A DNA stretch of 40,309 nucleotides, taken from positions 1 through 40,309 of the IMG/VR virus record IMGVR_UViG_3300042261_001253; one strand, given 5' to 3'. The number at the start of each line of letters is the position of its first letter. Positions within the stretch are counted from its first letter, which is position 1. Under the pieces are notes generated by a model. The model had not been told where the DNA came from, ran no database searches, and was given only the letters and a program-made list of their open reading frames with translations. Source of the stretch: a virus. The position numbers and the translations under genes are program-made. Below are positions 4,883 through 11,797 of the stretch, one piece after another.

Positions 4883-5524
4883 TCAAACTTCCACTTGAAT
4901 TAGTCGAGAAGCATAATCGTAAGCAAAATCAGTTCTTGCTCCGTGATGCCCCCAACGCACCCATTTTCTTGCAAGTCGCATATAATCATTAATAGACTTA
5001 CCGGGGGACTTCATTTGATTCTCAATCATCTTCCAATCACCTTCATACATAATGTATTGCAATTGAGTATCAAGTGTGGAAGGGTCTCCACCAATACGGG
5101 CAGCAAACTTACCAAGACCATAATATCTTGGAGCATCAGTAAATTGAATTAGTCCATATCCACCAGAACGACACTGGTGATAAGGAACTCTAGCACCACC
5201 TTCACAAATATTAGGAACAAAAGTAGATTCCTGTCTAATGTTGCCCATAATGGTGGCAATGGCATTTTTGTCACGAATACCCTTGTCCTGCAGGAATTCA
5301 AGAGTAAAAGATTCATAAGAATTACATCCCTTACAAATCAGTCGTTTTTCTTTTGTTTTATCGGGAGCAACCTCGCGGATTGCTGTCTTTGTTTCAAACT
5401 CCTTAATAATTGAAAATGGTGTGGGAACATTCACTGGAGGAGGTGGAAACACGGGCAGTATTGACGCTGTGGTTGTAACCGATGCCAAAAGAGGAACGGC
5501 TACAGTTGTAAAGTTAAAAAGCAT
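4883..5524 (-). CDS. Phage tail-lysozyme-domain protein
   Basis: The 213-residue product has a hydrophobic N-terminus (residues about 1-28, ending in a Pro-rich stretch) that may act as a signal or anchor. From about residue 70 it matches the phage tail lysozyme family: a GIRDKNAIATIMGNIRQES helix with candidate catalytic Glu99, a GGYGLIQFTD segment, and WVRWG near the end. Such enzymes cut the peptidoglycan glycan strand during DNA injection. It could also act in lysis. A perfect sigma70 promoter (5655-5683) and a structured leader lie upstream. Confidence 0.8.
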   Translation of the reverse strand: MLFNFTTVAVPLLASVTTTASILPVFPPPPVNVPTPFSIIKEFETKTAIREVAPDKTKEKRLICKGCNSYESFTLEFLQDKGIRDKNAIATIMGNIRQESTFVPNICEGGARVPYHQCRSGGYGLIQFTDAPRYYGLGKFAARIGGDPSTLDTQLQYIMYEGDWKMIENQMKSPGKSINDYMRLARKWVRWGHHGARTDFAYDYASRLIQVEV

Positions 5525-5648
5525 TTAAATTAATTGAATTCGGCATCCGTATAAAAGATGGGGTATAACCTTTTCTCAAAGGGCATCTTCCACGGCTCTG
5601 TGTGTCACGATCAAATTCTCATGATGAGTACCCTGCTCATAACAGGGA
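5525..5648 (-). ncRNA. Structured leader or small RNA upstream of the tail-lysozyme gene
   Basis: From the promoter at 5655-5683 the minus-strand transcript should start near 5648. It then forms CCCTG-TTATGAG-CAGGG, CTCAT-CATGAG, and a long hairpin CCGT..AAGATG / CATCTT..ACGG enclosing CCTTT-GAGA-AAAGG. No coding frame is evident. It may be a regulatory 5' leader of the gene at 5524 or a separate small RNA. Confidence 0.45.
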
Positions 5649-5654
5649 TTTTTC

Positions 5655-5683
5655 ATAATAAGTTAATATTTATCATTTGTCAA
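5655..5683 (-). promoter_or_regulatory. Sigma70 promoter (TTGACA-17-TATTAT)
   Basis: TTGACA (5683-5678) and TATTAT (5660-5655) are exactly 17 nt apart on the minus strand, in the divergent gap between the minus gene at 5524 and the plus gene at 5723. A TATAAATA-like motif sits in the spacer region. Confidence 0.75.
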
Positions 5684-5722
5684 GTGGTCGGTTTTCCTAC
5701 TGGCACATCTAAATACAGATAA

Positions 5723-5929
5723 ATGCAAAAAATCCCAATGGGAAGGGAATTTAATACTCCTCACAGAGAGCACTGGAACGCTCCGATACATCAGATGCTT
5801 AAGGCGATAGATAATCATACCCAAGAATACTTCAAGAGTGGTGATATATGGCATCTGCAAAAGTCCGATCAACTTAGGCAATATTTGCATGAGTTGAAGG
5901 CATGGATTCATCATAAAGAAGGAAGATGA
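5723..5929 (+). CDS. Small conserved phage protein (68 aa)
   Basis: This opens a short plus-strand island. The product begins MQKIPMGREFNTPHREHW and is rich in His and Trp (EHWN, IWHLQ, WIHHKEG), with a helical C-terminal half. CTAAATAC at 5710-5717 resembles a cyanophage late promoter. Its stop overlaps the next start (ATGA), so the two genes are coupled. Function unknown; I recall similar proteins in cyanomyoviruses. Confidence 0.65.
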   Translation: MQKIPMGREFNTPHREHWNAPIHQMLKAIDNHTQEYFKSGDIWHLQKSDQLRQYLHELKAWIHHKEGR

Positions 5930-6165
5930 AACCTAATTTAAACAAACTTATTTTTATTGTTTGTGTATCAGCAGTTGGATTTGTTGGTCTTAACTTTATT
6001 GCCTGCAACTTTATGATTCCCGGATCTATTATTAGTGCCAATGTATTGGGCGGATTAAAAAATCCTCCACCCTTAGATTGCAAAGAATCTGAAAGAAGAG
6101 GATATGAAACTTTGCTGGCAATTCTAACGACGGTAATTGCTTTAAGAACGAAAGTTGAAGATTAA
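5926..6165 (+). CDS. Small membrane protein (79 aa)
   Basis: The N-terminus has a hydrophobic helix at about residues 8-30 (LIFIVCVSAVGFVGLNFIAC) ending in Cys, so it could be an anchor or a lipoprotein-like signal. The C-terminal segment (GYETLLAILTTVIALRTK) is amphipathic. It overlaps the upstream gene by 4 bp. Size and topology would suit a lysis-accessory protein, and peptidoglycan enzymes flank it, but nothing in the sequence proves this. Confidence 0.6.
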   Translation: MKPNLNKLIFIVCVSAVGFVGLNFIACNFMIPGSIISANVLGGLKNPPPLDCKESERRGYETLLAILTTVIALRTKVED

Positions 6166-6196
6166 AATAAATATTATAAACAGTGTAGAAGAATAA

Positions 6197-6550
6197 ATGA
6201 AATCATTTAAAGAATTTATAACTGCTTGCGAAGGATATAAACCGCTTCCAAAAAGAAGAATGGATAGAGAAGCGGGTGAAAATGCGGCTGCTGCTGTTGG
6301 AAATCTTGGAGTTGCTGCAATTCCTCTTGGAATTGAAGGTGCTGTTGGTGAATTGGGAGATGCCCCAGAGACTGTTGCTTCTAGATTCATTGATAAATCT
6401 TCTAGAAGAATAAACAGGGCAGCAACAATAATCAAAACTATATTGACGCATTCGCCAGAGAGAGTTCAACAACAAGAAAGGGAAAATAGAAATCGTAAAC
6501 AACCAAGATCTCGTTCAGTTAGATCATCTGGAGGTAAAGGATTCGGGTAA
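6197..6550 (+). CDS. Small basic protein with capsid-targeting-like N-terminus
   Basis: It begins MKSFKEFITACEG. This matches the pattern of the T4 capsid targeting sequence (MKTYQEFIAEA), which directs internal proteins into the prohead before cleavage by the gp21 protease. The middle is Ala/Gly-rich (AAAAVGNLGVAAIPLGIEGA) and the tail is strongly basic (NRNRKQPRSRSVR). The product (117 aa) may be packaged with the DNA and injected. The typical I/LxE cleavage triplet is not obvious right after the leader, so this is an inference. Confidence 0.65.
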   Translation: MKSFKEFITACEGYKPLPKRRMDREAGENAAAAVGNLGVAAIPLGIEGAVGELGDAPETVASRFIDKSSRRINRAATIIKTILTHSPERVQQQERENRNRKQPRSRSVRSSGGKGFG

Positions 6551-6560
6551 TCATATAATT

Positions 6561-7175
6561 TTAAGAAACCCAAAGTTTTCCTTCAGCAATTCTTCTTCGC
6601 AACAAACCTTTTTCAACAGAACTTCCAGGATTCTTATAAAGTTCTAGTACCTTTGGAACTTCATTCCATTTTTTCTCACGAAGGACTCTAGTTATGGTAT
6701 TAAAATCGGGATGTCCATAAAAATCAGCACCCAAATTATAACTAAAACTCAAAAGTGCTCCTTGCATATCTTCAGTCATCTCATTCCAATGTGGAATCTT
6801 TTGTAGTGATGGTAGAAACTCTCTCCTCAACTGAAAGTATAAAAGATCATCTGCTTCTTCTTGAGTAATCTTATTACCGATCATAAATCTTGTACCATCT
6901 TTTCTGCGAGTGCTCCCCCATCCAATTGTAATAGGTAATGATCCTGTCAGAGGATCATAATATGCTTTGAGATGGCACCCTTCAAATTCTTTAATCAGAT
7001 TAATTCCTGATTCTGGAAGATCTTCAAATGTTAGTTTTACCTTTTGACTTCTAAATCTTTTTGCAAACTCTTCAAGAACTTCTTTACTTACTGCGTTTTG
7101 AAGATACTCCCAAGCATCTATTTGATGATCTAGGTCCTTATGATTTTTTGCGGCATCAATAAATTTGATGGTCAT
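6561..7175 (-). CDS. GH24 lysozyme (endolysin)
   Basis: Residues about 57-170 match T4-type GH24 lysozyme. The catalytic triad aligns as Glu65 (KEFEGC), Asp74 (AYYDP) and Thr83 (PITIGWG), corresponding to T4 E11, D20 and T26. The first 55 residues are a helical extension not found in T4 lysozyme. ATG 7175 is chosen because GGAAGG lies six bases upstream; a TTG at 7181 is also open. It follows the YkuD gene with a 3-bp gap and is probably translated with it. No signal peptide, so a holin would be needed for release. Confidence 0.88.
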   Translation of the reverse strand: MTIKFIDAAKNHKDLDHQIDAWEYLQNAVSKEVLEEFAKRFRSQKVKLTFEDLPESGINLIKEFEGCHLKAYYDPLTGSLPITIGWGSTRRKDGTRFMIGNKITQEEADDLLYFQLRREFLPSLQKIPHWNEMTEDMQGALLSFSYNLGADFYGHPDFNTITRVLREKKWNEVPKVLELYKNPGSSVEKGLLRRRIAEGKLWVS

Positions 7176-7177
7176 AA

Positions 7178-7690
7178 TCAACCTTCCTGAAATACAGAGA
7201 CATAAACCTTTCCTGTTTTAGTAAGGGGAAGTAATTTATCTCTCAAATCTTGATTGTACATTCTAACGCAACCATGAGTGGAGAATAATGATTGTTTTGC
7301 TGCCCAGGCACCAGGCCATCCACAGGCACTACCTCCACCATGAATCATAATACCTGCACGATCATATTTTGCTTCTTGATTTTCTAGTTCTACTAAGTCA
7401 AAAGAATACCATCCATATGCCATCAGAGTTCTATCATAAGATGGATTTGCACCGACTCTTTCATAATCTTTATATACTTCTCCAATTTTATAAAGACCAG
7501 GAGGTGTATCAGTTCTTGCTAGATTAAATTCAAAGTCACTTCCTTGACCTCTTGCAAGTGCTGGAACTTCCCACAAAAGTTTTCCATCAAAATCAAATGC
7601 TTTTGCAGTTTCAGAAATATCGTTCACAATGATGTGTGAATCACCTTTTTTAAATCCAAAGTCTTGTGGTTTTTTCTTTGGTCCTATCAT
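7178..7690 (-). CDS. L,D-transpeptidase (YkuD family)
   Basis: The product (170 aa) carries the YkuD signature: His117 in IMIHGGG and STHGCVRM with His139, nucleophile Cys141 and Arg143. In bacteria these enzymes join peptidoglycan stem peptides through 3-3 links. There is no signal peptide, so periplasmic access would need membrane lesion or virion delivery. GGAG precedes ATG 7690. Pairing with a lysozyme gene suggests a role in wall remodelling, control of lysis, or superinfection exclusion; which of these is not visible from sequence. Confidence 0.85.
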   Translation of the reverse strand: MIGPKKKPQDFGFKKGDSHIIVNDISETAKAFDFDGKLLWEVPALARGQGSDFEFNLARTDTPPGLYKIGEVYKDYERVGANPSYDRTLMAYGWYSFDLVELENQEAKYDRAGIMIHGGGSACGWPGAWAAKQSLFSTHGCVRMYNQDLRDKLLPLTKTGKVYVSVFQEG

Positions 7691-7691
7691 T

Positions 7692-7871
7692 TTATTCTCC
7701 TATGTACTCTAGCGAAAAAATATCGTGTTCTGGAATATTTGGATTCAACCATTCACTAAACTCAGATTGAATTGCCTGAGCATCTTCATAACTAACATTC
7801 CCATAAAGAAAATCAATTCTATCTACTGCCCAATCATGTGCAGTTCTGAGAGTTTGTTCCAATGTCACCAT
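7692..7871 (-). CDS. Small conserved phage protein (59 aa)
   Basis: It reads MVTLEQTLRTAHDWAVDRIDFLYG and ends IFSLEYIGE; the pattern of acidic and aromatic residues suggests a helical protein. ATG 7871 and ATG 7901 (10 residues longer) are both possible; neither has a clear Shine-Dalgarno. It lies 1 bp upstream of the YkuD gene in the same direction. Function unknown. Confidence 0.6.
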   Translation of the reverse strand: MVTLEQTLRTAHDWAVDRIDFLYGNVSYEDAQAIQSEFSEWLNPNIPEHDIFSLEYIGE

Positions 7872-7955
7872 AGTATTTAGAATCTGATTTGATTTTTTCA
7901 TTCTATCATTTTTAGGAATCAAAGACAAGTCTATATAAGAAAATAAGGTATTCTT

Positions 7956-8381
7956 ATGAATTGGCAATACAATGGTGAAGACTTTACCGATGTTCCCAAA
8001 GGCATGGAAGGTTTTGTTTATATGATTACAAATCTTACGAATCATAAAAAATACATTGGTAAAAAACATTTCTGGACAAGACAAAAGGATAGAAAAACTG
8101 GACGAAGAAAGACGGAAGAATCTGATTGGAGAAATTATCTAAGTTCTTGCGATGAGTTAAATCAAGATGTAAAGACTTTAGGTAAAGAACATTTTCTTCG
8201 TGAGATACTATATCTTTGTCCTCATAAGAAATCAATGAGTTATTATGAAACTTATGAACAATTTAATCGTAATGTATTAATGAGTGAAGAGTATTATAAT
8301 ACTAATATTGGCGGCACTTTTTACATGAGCGAATCTGAAAGAATCTACGGTGCGGTCCTTAAGAGCTCTAAGTATTATTAG
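7956..8381 (+). CDS. Putative GIY-YIG-type endonuclease
   Basis: The N-terminal half contains FVYMITNLTNHKKYIGKKHF, which fits the GIY-YIG core (VYMI...KYIG) and is followed by a basic stretch (RQKDRKTGRRK). Later residues include EHFLREILYLC and a Tyr-rich segment. AAGG lies 8 bases before ATG 7956. It is alone on the plus strand, facing a minus-strand operon, as expected for a free-standing mobile nuclease. Another reading is a non-homing phage nuclease with the same fold. Catalytic Arg and Glu positions were not verified. Confidence 0.65.
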   Translation: MNWQYNGEDFTDVPKGMEGFVYMITNLTNHKKYIGKKHFWTRQKDRKTGRRKTEESDWRNYLSSCDELNQDVKTLGKEHFLREILYLCPHKKSMSYYETYEQFNRNVLMSEEYYNTNIGGTFYMSESERIYGAVLKSSKYY

Positions 8382-8412
8382 CTAAGCCTTATCCTTCATC
8401 CTTAGCAAAGCG

Positions 8413-8441
8413 ATTCTAGCAATAAAAAAGGGTCTTGTCAA
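8413..8441 (-). promoter_or_regulatory. Sigma70 promoter nested in a terminator (TTGACA-17-TAGAAT)
   Basis: TTGACA (8441-8436) and TAGAAT (8418-8413) are exactly 17 nt apart. The -35 box spans the tip of the terminator hairpin at 8424-8449. Transcription would run antisense through the whole GIY-YIG gene before reaching the genes at 7871-6561. Confidence 0.7.
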
Positions 8442-8449
8442 GACCCTTA
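8424..8449 (-). terminator. Rho-independent terminator of the 651-aa gene
   Basis: AAGGGTCTT-GAC-AAGACCCTT, a 9-bp perfect stem with a 3-nt loop, is followed by TTTTATT on the minus strand. It ends the gene stopping at 8475. The tip of the hairpin doubles as a -35 box. Confidence 0.9.
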
Positions 8450-8474
8450 GAGTTATGTTAAAATTCAATCAATT

Positions 8475-10430
8475 CTAAAATCCAGAATTACTCATAGCAT
8501 CTCTTCCTGTTTTATGAAGTGCTTGTCTTTTTGCAGTCATTTCTTTGTGTGCTTTATTCAAGATTGGATCACTATTATCTGCTTTTTTTCTTCTATTTGG
8601 ATTAGTACCATAAAATATAGGTTTACTAGTGTATTGGTGGAGATTTCTTGCTCTCTCACGTTGTCTTGAAGTTAAACCAAGCATTCTTTCTGCTTTATTT
8701 GCTTCAGTAACATAATACTCAACGATGTCATCCCATGAATATTCGGAGAGATCATATCCCTCATCAATTAAATCATCAACCCATTCAGAAATCTCTTCTG
8801 CAAGAACATAATTCTTATACTCTTGCATAATTGTACCAATAGCATCAGTATCCATTTCTAACATAACATATTGTGCTTCTTCGATAGTATCTGCATGTCC
8901 TCTGTCCATGAGATACTCAAGAATGATTTCATAAGGTTCATGCGATTCTTTCATTGAAGATGCTGCTTTTTCTGCATCTCTTTTTGCTCTTTCTTTATCT
9001 CTTTCTTGTTGTGCTTCCAATGCTTTATCTGCTGCTTTGGTGTCAATTTGAGTATTTGCAGTCCCCTGAGTTGGAGTTTGATCTTGCTTTTGTTCGGGTC
9101 TTGGTTTATTTAATTGTGGCAAATCTAATTTCTGAATATCCTCATATCCAGATTGACCTGGTTTTACTTTAGCAGCAAGATTTGGATTTGCTTTTGCCCA
9201 CTGCTGCATTCCAAGTTCTTCTGCGCCTTTAGTTTTTCCTTGTTTGATTAAATCCCTATACTTTTGCGATTCAGAACCTGCAGAGGAAGGTCTTGAAGGC
9301 GCTGCAGGAGCAGCAGAAGGTGGTCTTGAAGGCGCTGCAGGAGCAGGTTTAGATGGAGCAGCAGGTGCTGCAGCAGCTGGTTTTTTACCAGTACGAGAAT
9401 TATGTGCTGCTAATGCATCATTATAATTCTTGTAATACTTTTTATCCGATGATGCAAAATATCTTTGACCTTTTCCTGGAACATTTACCATCCCAGCGCC
9501 TTTTGGTGGTTTTGGTGCTCCTGCTGGTGGAGTTTTAGCAGAAGGACCTTTTTTGCTCCTATCTCCAGTAAGACCCATAGCATCAGTTGCCATTTGGATT
9601 CCAGCAGGAGCAAGACCAGCGACTAGTCCAGCACCAGGAATAGCAGAAGTTATTGCACCAGCAGTGCTTAAAAGACCACCACCCCAATCACCTTTTTTGA
9701 ATCTATTAGCAGCATCCATACCATAAGTAGCAACACCAAGACCAGGAAGAACTCTACTACCAATTTTACCAGTAAGTTTTCCAACTGGACTTTTTGCTAT
9801 TTTGCTCCCAATATCAGCAGCTTTTTGAACACCAGGAATTGCTTTTAATGCACTTTTTCCTTTGCTAAGTAAATTTTTACCCCAATCAACAGCCTTTGAA
9901 AAAAGTCCAGGACTTTTTGCAGCAGGGGGTAGTTTTGGCCCCATTTGTGATGCTGGAACTGAATAATTAGTTGTAACCTTTGCACCTGATGGAACTTTTG
10001 GTTTTGCTGGCGATGGTATTGGTGTAGATCTTGGTACTGGATTTGGATTTGCCGCTCTTTGTGCTGCTAATTTTGCTTTTTGAGATGCCATAAATCCAGC
10101 TTCTGAAAGCATCTCTGATGCTCCCAAAAGATCTTCTAAAATAGAAAATTGTTGTATGATGTGCTCATCAGGAGCAACAAAATTTTCAGAAATATATGTT
10201 TGCCCTTCTGCAAAACTAAAATAATCTTCAGAAATTACTTCTGCATCTGCTTCTTCAAAGTAATCGCATAGGTCATCTATATCATATCCCTGAGTGAATA
10301 AAACACCAGCGGCATTTTCAATAATATGAAGTGCAAGTTCTTCTACTTGTGCTTGCTCTTCTTGTGGAGCATATACTGCACTATATGCCTCCATTAAACC
10401 TTTCGCGTCATTACCTGTAATTCTAGACAT
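8475..10430 (-). CDS. Large modular Ala/Pro/Lys-rich protein, likely virion component
   Basis: The 651-residue product starts MSRITGNDAKGLMEAYSAVY at ATG 10430; the open frame extends further but runs through a terminator and promoter. It shares three modules with the proteins at 10516-11577 and 37050-38570: an N-terminal MEAYxAVYAPQE segment, an EGYDLSEYxW segment and a helical EEAQYVMLEM-type segment, here in the order N-term, VMLEM, EGYDLSEY. The middle is a glycine/alanine-rich hydrophobic region (about 255-335) and Ala-Pro-Ser repeats (about 395-430). A late promoter precedes it. I expect a structural or injected protein; no enzyme motif is seen. Confidence 0.75.
   Translation of the reverse strand: MSRITGNDAKGLMEAYSAVYAPQEEQAQVEELALHIIENAAGVLFTQGYDIDDLCDYFEEADAEVISEDYFSFAEGQTYISENFVAPDEHIIQQFSILEDLLGASEMLSEAGFMASQKAKLAAQRAANPNPVPRSTPIPSPAKPKVPSGAKVTTNYSVPASQMGPKLPPAAKSPGLFSKAVDWGKNLLSKGKSALKAIPGVQKAADIGSKIAKSPVGKLTGKIGSRVLPGLGVATYGMDAANRFKKGDWGGGLLSTAGAITSAIPGAGLVAGLAPAGIQMATDAMGLTGDRSKKGPSAKTPPAGAPKPPKGAGMVNVPGKGQRYFASSDKKYYKNYNDALAAHNSRTGKKPAAAAPAAPSKPAPAAPSRPPSAAPAAPSRPSSAGSESQKYRDLIKQGKTKGAEELGMQQWAKANPNLAAKVKPGQSGYEDIQKLDLPQLNKPRPEQKQDQTPTQGTANTQIDTKAADKALEAQQERDKERAKRDAEKAASSMKESHEPYEIILEYLMDRGHADTIEEAQYVMLEMDTDAIGTIMQEYKNYVLAEEISEWVDDLIDEGYDLSEYSWDDIVEYYVTEANKAERMLGLTSRQRERARNLHQYTSKPIFYGTNPNRRKKADNSDPILNKAHKEMTAKRQALHKTGRDAMSNSGF
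9285..9375 (-). repeat. Ala/Pro/Ser codon repeat tract
   Basis: A 25-nt unit beginning ggtcttgaaggcgctgcagg occurs twice here, followed by degenerate gcagca copies. It encodes APSRP-type repeats in the 651-aa protein. Similar tracts occur in the neighbouring gene. Confidence 0.7.
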
Positions 10431-10459
10431 TTTTTCTATTTTTTTAGTCTTTATAAATT

Positions 10460-10467
10460 TATTTATA
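10460..10467 (-). promoter_or_regulatory. Late promoter (TATAAATA) of the 651-aa gene
   Basis: TATAAATA on the minus strand lies 30 nt before ATG 10430. Its first bases are the end of the U-tract of the terminator at 10467-10493, so termination and late initiation are fused. The same arrangement is found upstream of the next gene. Confidence 0.7.
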
Positions 10468-10493
10468 AAAAAAGAGGGTTGGTTAGACCCTCT
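10467..10493 (-). terminator. Terminator of the 353-aa gene
   Basis: AGAGGGT-CTAACCA-ACCCTCT is followed by TTTTTTT on the minus strand, 23 bp after the stop at 10516. The U-tract leads directly into TATAAATA. Confidence 0.9.
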
Positions 10494-10515
10494 GTGGAAA
10501 GTTTGAAAAGTGGAC

Positions 10516-11577
10516 TCAAGCAGTTTGTGAATTATTAGGTTTAGATTTGCTAGCCAAAGGCACAATCATCATACCAGGATTTGATGGATAATTAATTTCT
10601 GGACCTCCAGTTGTATCTTTTATACCTTGAGGTCCTTTAAGATTTGGACCTTTCAGTTGATTTAGACGATTTCTTGCGTCGCTTCCACTAACTCTTCCAC
10701 CACCACCAAATAAACCTTCATTAACAATACTCTGCTTCCACTCTTCACTCATATTTGCCATAATTTGAAGTGCTGCCTCTTCATTATCAGCATAACCTTC
10801 ATCAAGAAGATGGCCCATTACAACATCAAATGGATCAAAAGATTGATTAAGATTTATTGCAGGTAAGTTAAGTTTTTTTCTTACCTCTGGATTAGCAGCA
10901 GCACCAAGAGCAGAACCTGATGGAATTGGTCTACCAGCAGACGCTGCAGCAACTTGGTCAGGAGCATTTCCAGTTTGATACCCAAAAGTTCTCTGCATCA
11001 AAGGATTAAATGTTCTTGTTGGTGCTGTTGATGTTGATGAAACTGCAGCAGGAGCAGAAGGTCTTACAGATGTTGTAGAAGGTCTTGTAGGTGCTGCAGA
11101 AGGTCTTACAGGAGCAGCAGGTCTTGCAGGTGCTACAGGAGGTCTTACAGAAGCAGCAGGAGGTCTTACAGGAGTAGCAGGTCTTGTAGGTGCCGGTTGT
11201 CCAGGTCTTTGGAAAATAGGAGACATATCTTGCTGAACCGGTTTGCCTCCAATATTAAATCCACCAGGACCAATAGAAAGACCTTTTTGTGGTACTGTTG
11301 GTCTTGGTCTATTAAAAATAGGAGACATACCTTGTTGAACCGGTTTGCCTCCAATATTAAATCCGCCAGGACCAATGGTAAGAGGTGCTTCAGTTACAAA
11401 ATACTCATACATCTCTTCCCAAGTATACTCACTCAGATCATAACCTTCTTCAACAAGTGAATTTACCCAGTTTTCAACTTCTTCCCAAACTTGCTCTTCA
11501 GTGAGTTCTTGAGGAGCATAAACAGCATTATATGCTTCCATCAAATTTGCAACTTCATTACCCGTAAGTCTAGACAT
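10516..11577 (-). CDS. Modular Pro/Ala/Arg-rich protein, likely virion component
   Basis: The 353-residue product starts MSRLTGNEVANLMEAYNAVY, closely matching the next gene downstream. Module order: N-terminal MEAYxAVYAPQE, EEGYDLSEYTW (about residues 39-55), two copies of a 34-residue IGPGGFNIGGKPVQQ unit (about 67-120), an RP-rich repeat tract (about 120-180) and EGYADNEEAALQIMANMSEEW (about 255-280). A late promoter precedes ATG 11577. It is a paralogue of the 651-aa and 506-aa proteins, probably a structural or capsid-internal protein. Confidence 0.75.
   Translation of the reverse strand: MSRLTGNEVANLMEAYNAVYAPQELTEEQVWEEVENWVNSLVEEGYDLSEYTWEEMYEYFVTEAPLTIGPGGFNIGGKPVQQGMSPIFNRPRPTVPQKGLSIGPGGFNIGGKPVQQDMSPIFQRPGQPAPTRPATPVRPPAASVRPPVAPARPAAPVRPSAAPTRPSTTSVRPSAPAAVSSTSTAPTRTFNPLMQRTFGYQTGNAPDQVAAASAGRPIPSGSALGAAANPEVRKKLNLPAINLNQSFDPFDVVMGHLLDEGYADNEEAALQIMANMSEEWKQSIVNEGLFGGGGRVSGSDARNRLNQLKGPNLKGPQGIKDTTGGPEINYPSNPGMMIVPLASKSKPNNSQTA
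11045..11200 (-). repeat. Minisatellite encoding (A/V)RP repeats
   Basis: Degenerate 12-18 nt units (ggtcttacagg, ggtcttgtagg and variants) follow one another for about 155 bp within the 353-aa gene. They encode a Pro-Ala-Arg tract such as ARPAAPVRPSAAPTRP. Such tracts can change length by slippage. Confidence 0.75.
11213..11377 (-). repeat. Two 63-bp direct repeats, 102-bp period
   Basis: Copies at 11213-11275 and 11315-11377 differ at only a few positions and are exactly 102 bp (34 codons) apart. Each encodes IGPGGFNIGGKPVQQ(G/D)MSPIF. This is a recent in-frame duplication inside the 353-aa gene. Confidence 0.85.
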
Positions 11578-11601
11578 TTTTTTGCAATACTTTTATAAAT
11601 T

Positions 11602-11609
11602 TATTTATA
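11602..11609 (-). promoter_or_regulatory. Late promoter (TATAAATA) of the 353-aa gene
   Basis: TATAAATA on the minus strand lies 25 nt before ATG 11577 and starts where the U-tract of the terminator at 11609-11633 ends. The whole terminator-promoter block is nearly identical to the one at 10450-10480. Confidence 0.7.
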
Positions 11610-11633
11610 AAAAAAGAGGGTTCAAAGACCCTC
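11609..11633 (-). terminator. Terminator of the nrdA-nrdB operon
   Basis: GAGGGT-CTTTGA-ACCCTC is followed by TTTTTTT. It overlaps the stop codon of the 53-aa gene, so it closes the nrdA/nrdB transcript. Confidence 0.9.
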
Positions 11634-11793
11634 ATTTCATATCATCATTACATTTACCCAACCATTCTTTGGAATAATCATAATCACCGAACAAGAACTC
11701 ATCAGACTCTGCAGAATCCTTATATGCGTTCAGAATTTCCTGTTCGCACCATTCATCATAGTTGGAATCCTGAAAAAGTATAGTTGGGGTCAT
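11632..11793 (-). CDS. Small acidic protein downstream of nrdB (53 aa)
   Basis: It starts MTPTILFQDSNYDEWCEQEI at ATG 11793, 5 bp after the nrdB stop, and ends CNDDMK against the terminator. It is very acidic (DSAESDEFLFGDYDYS) with two cysteines. Upstream in-frame starts exist but would lie inside nrdB. Co-transcription with nrdB is clear; function is unknown. It is not a glutaredoxin: no CxxC motif is present. Confidence 0.6.
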   Translation of the reverse strand: MTPTILFQDSNYDEWCEQEILNAYKDSAESDEFLFGDYDYSKEWLGKCNDDMK

Positions 11794-11797
11794 TGAA

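Noticed and set aside
6203-6502. A 99-codon minus frame opposite the plus gene at 6197-6550
   Set aside because: The plus product has a recognisable MKSFKEFIT leader and follows two coupled plus genes; the minus frame is Ser/Phe-rich with no start signal.
9244-9538. Plus-strand frames and repeats in the Ala/Pro tract, considered as a CRISPR array
   Set aside because: The repeats are in-frame codon repeats of the 651-aa protein, without spacers of constant length or cas genes.
8475-10565. Longer start for the 651-aa gene at 10565
   Set aside because: The extra 45 codons cross a terminator, a late promoter and the end of the neighbouring gene; the paralogue starts MSRLTG at the equivalent position.
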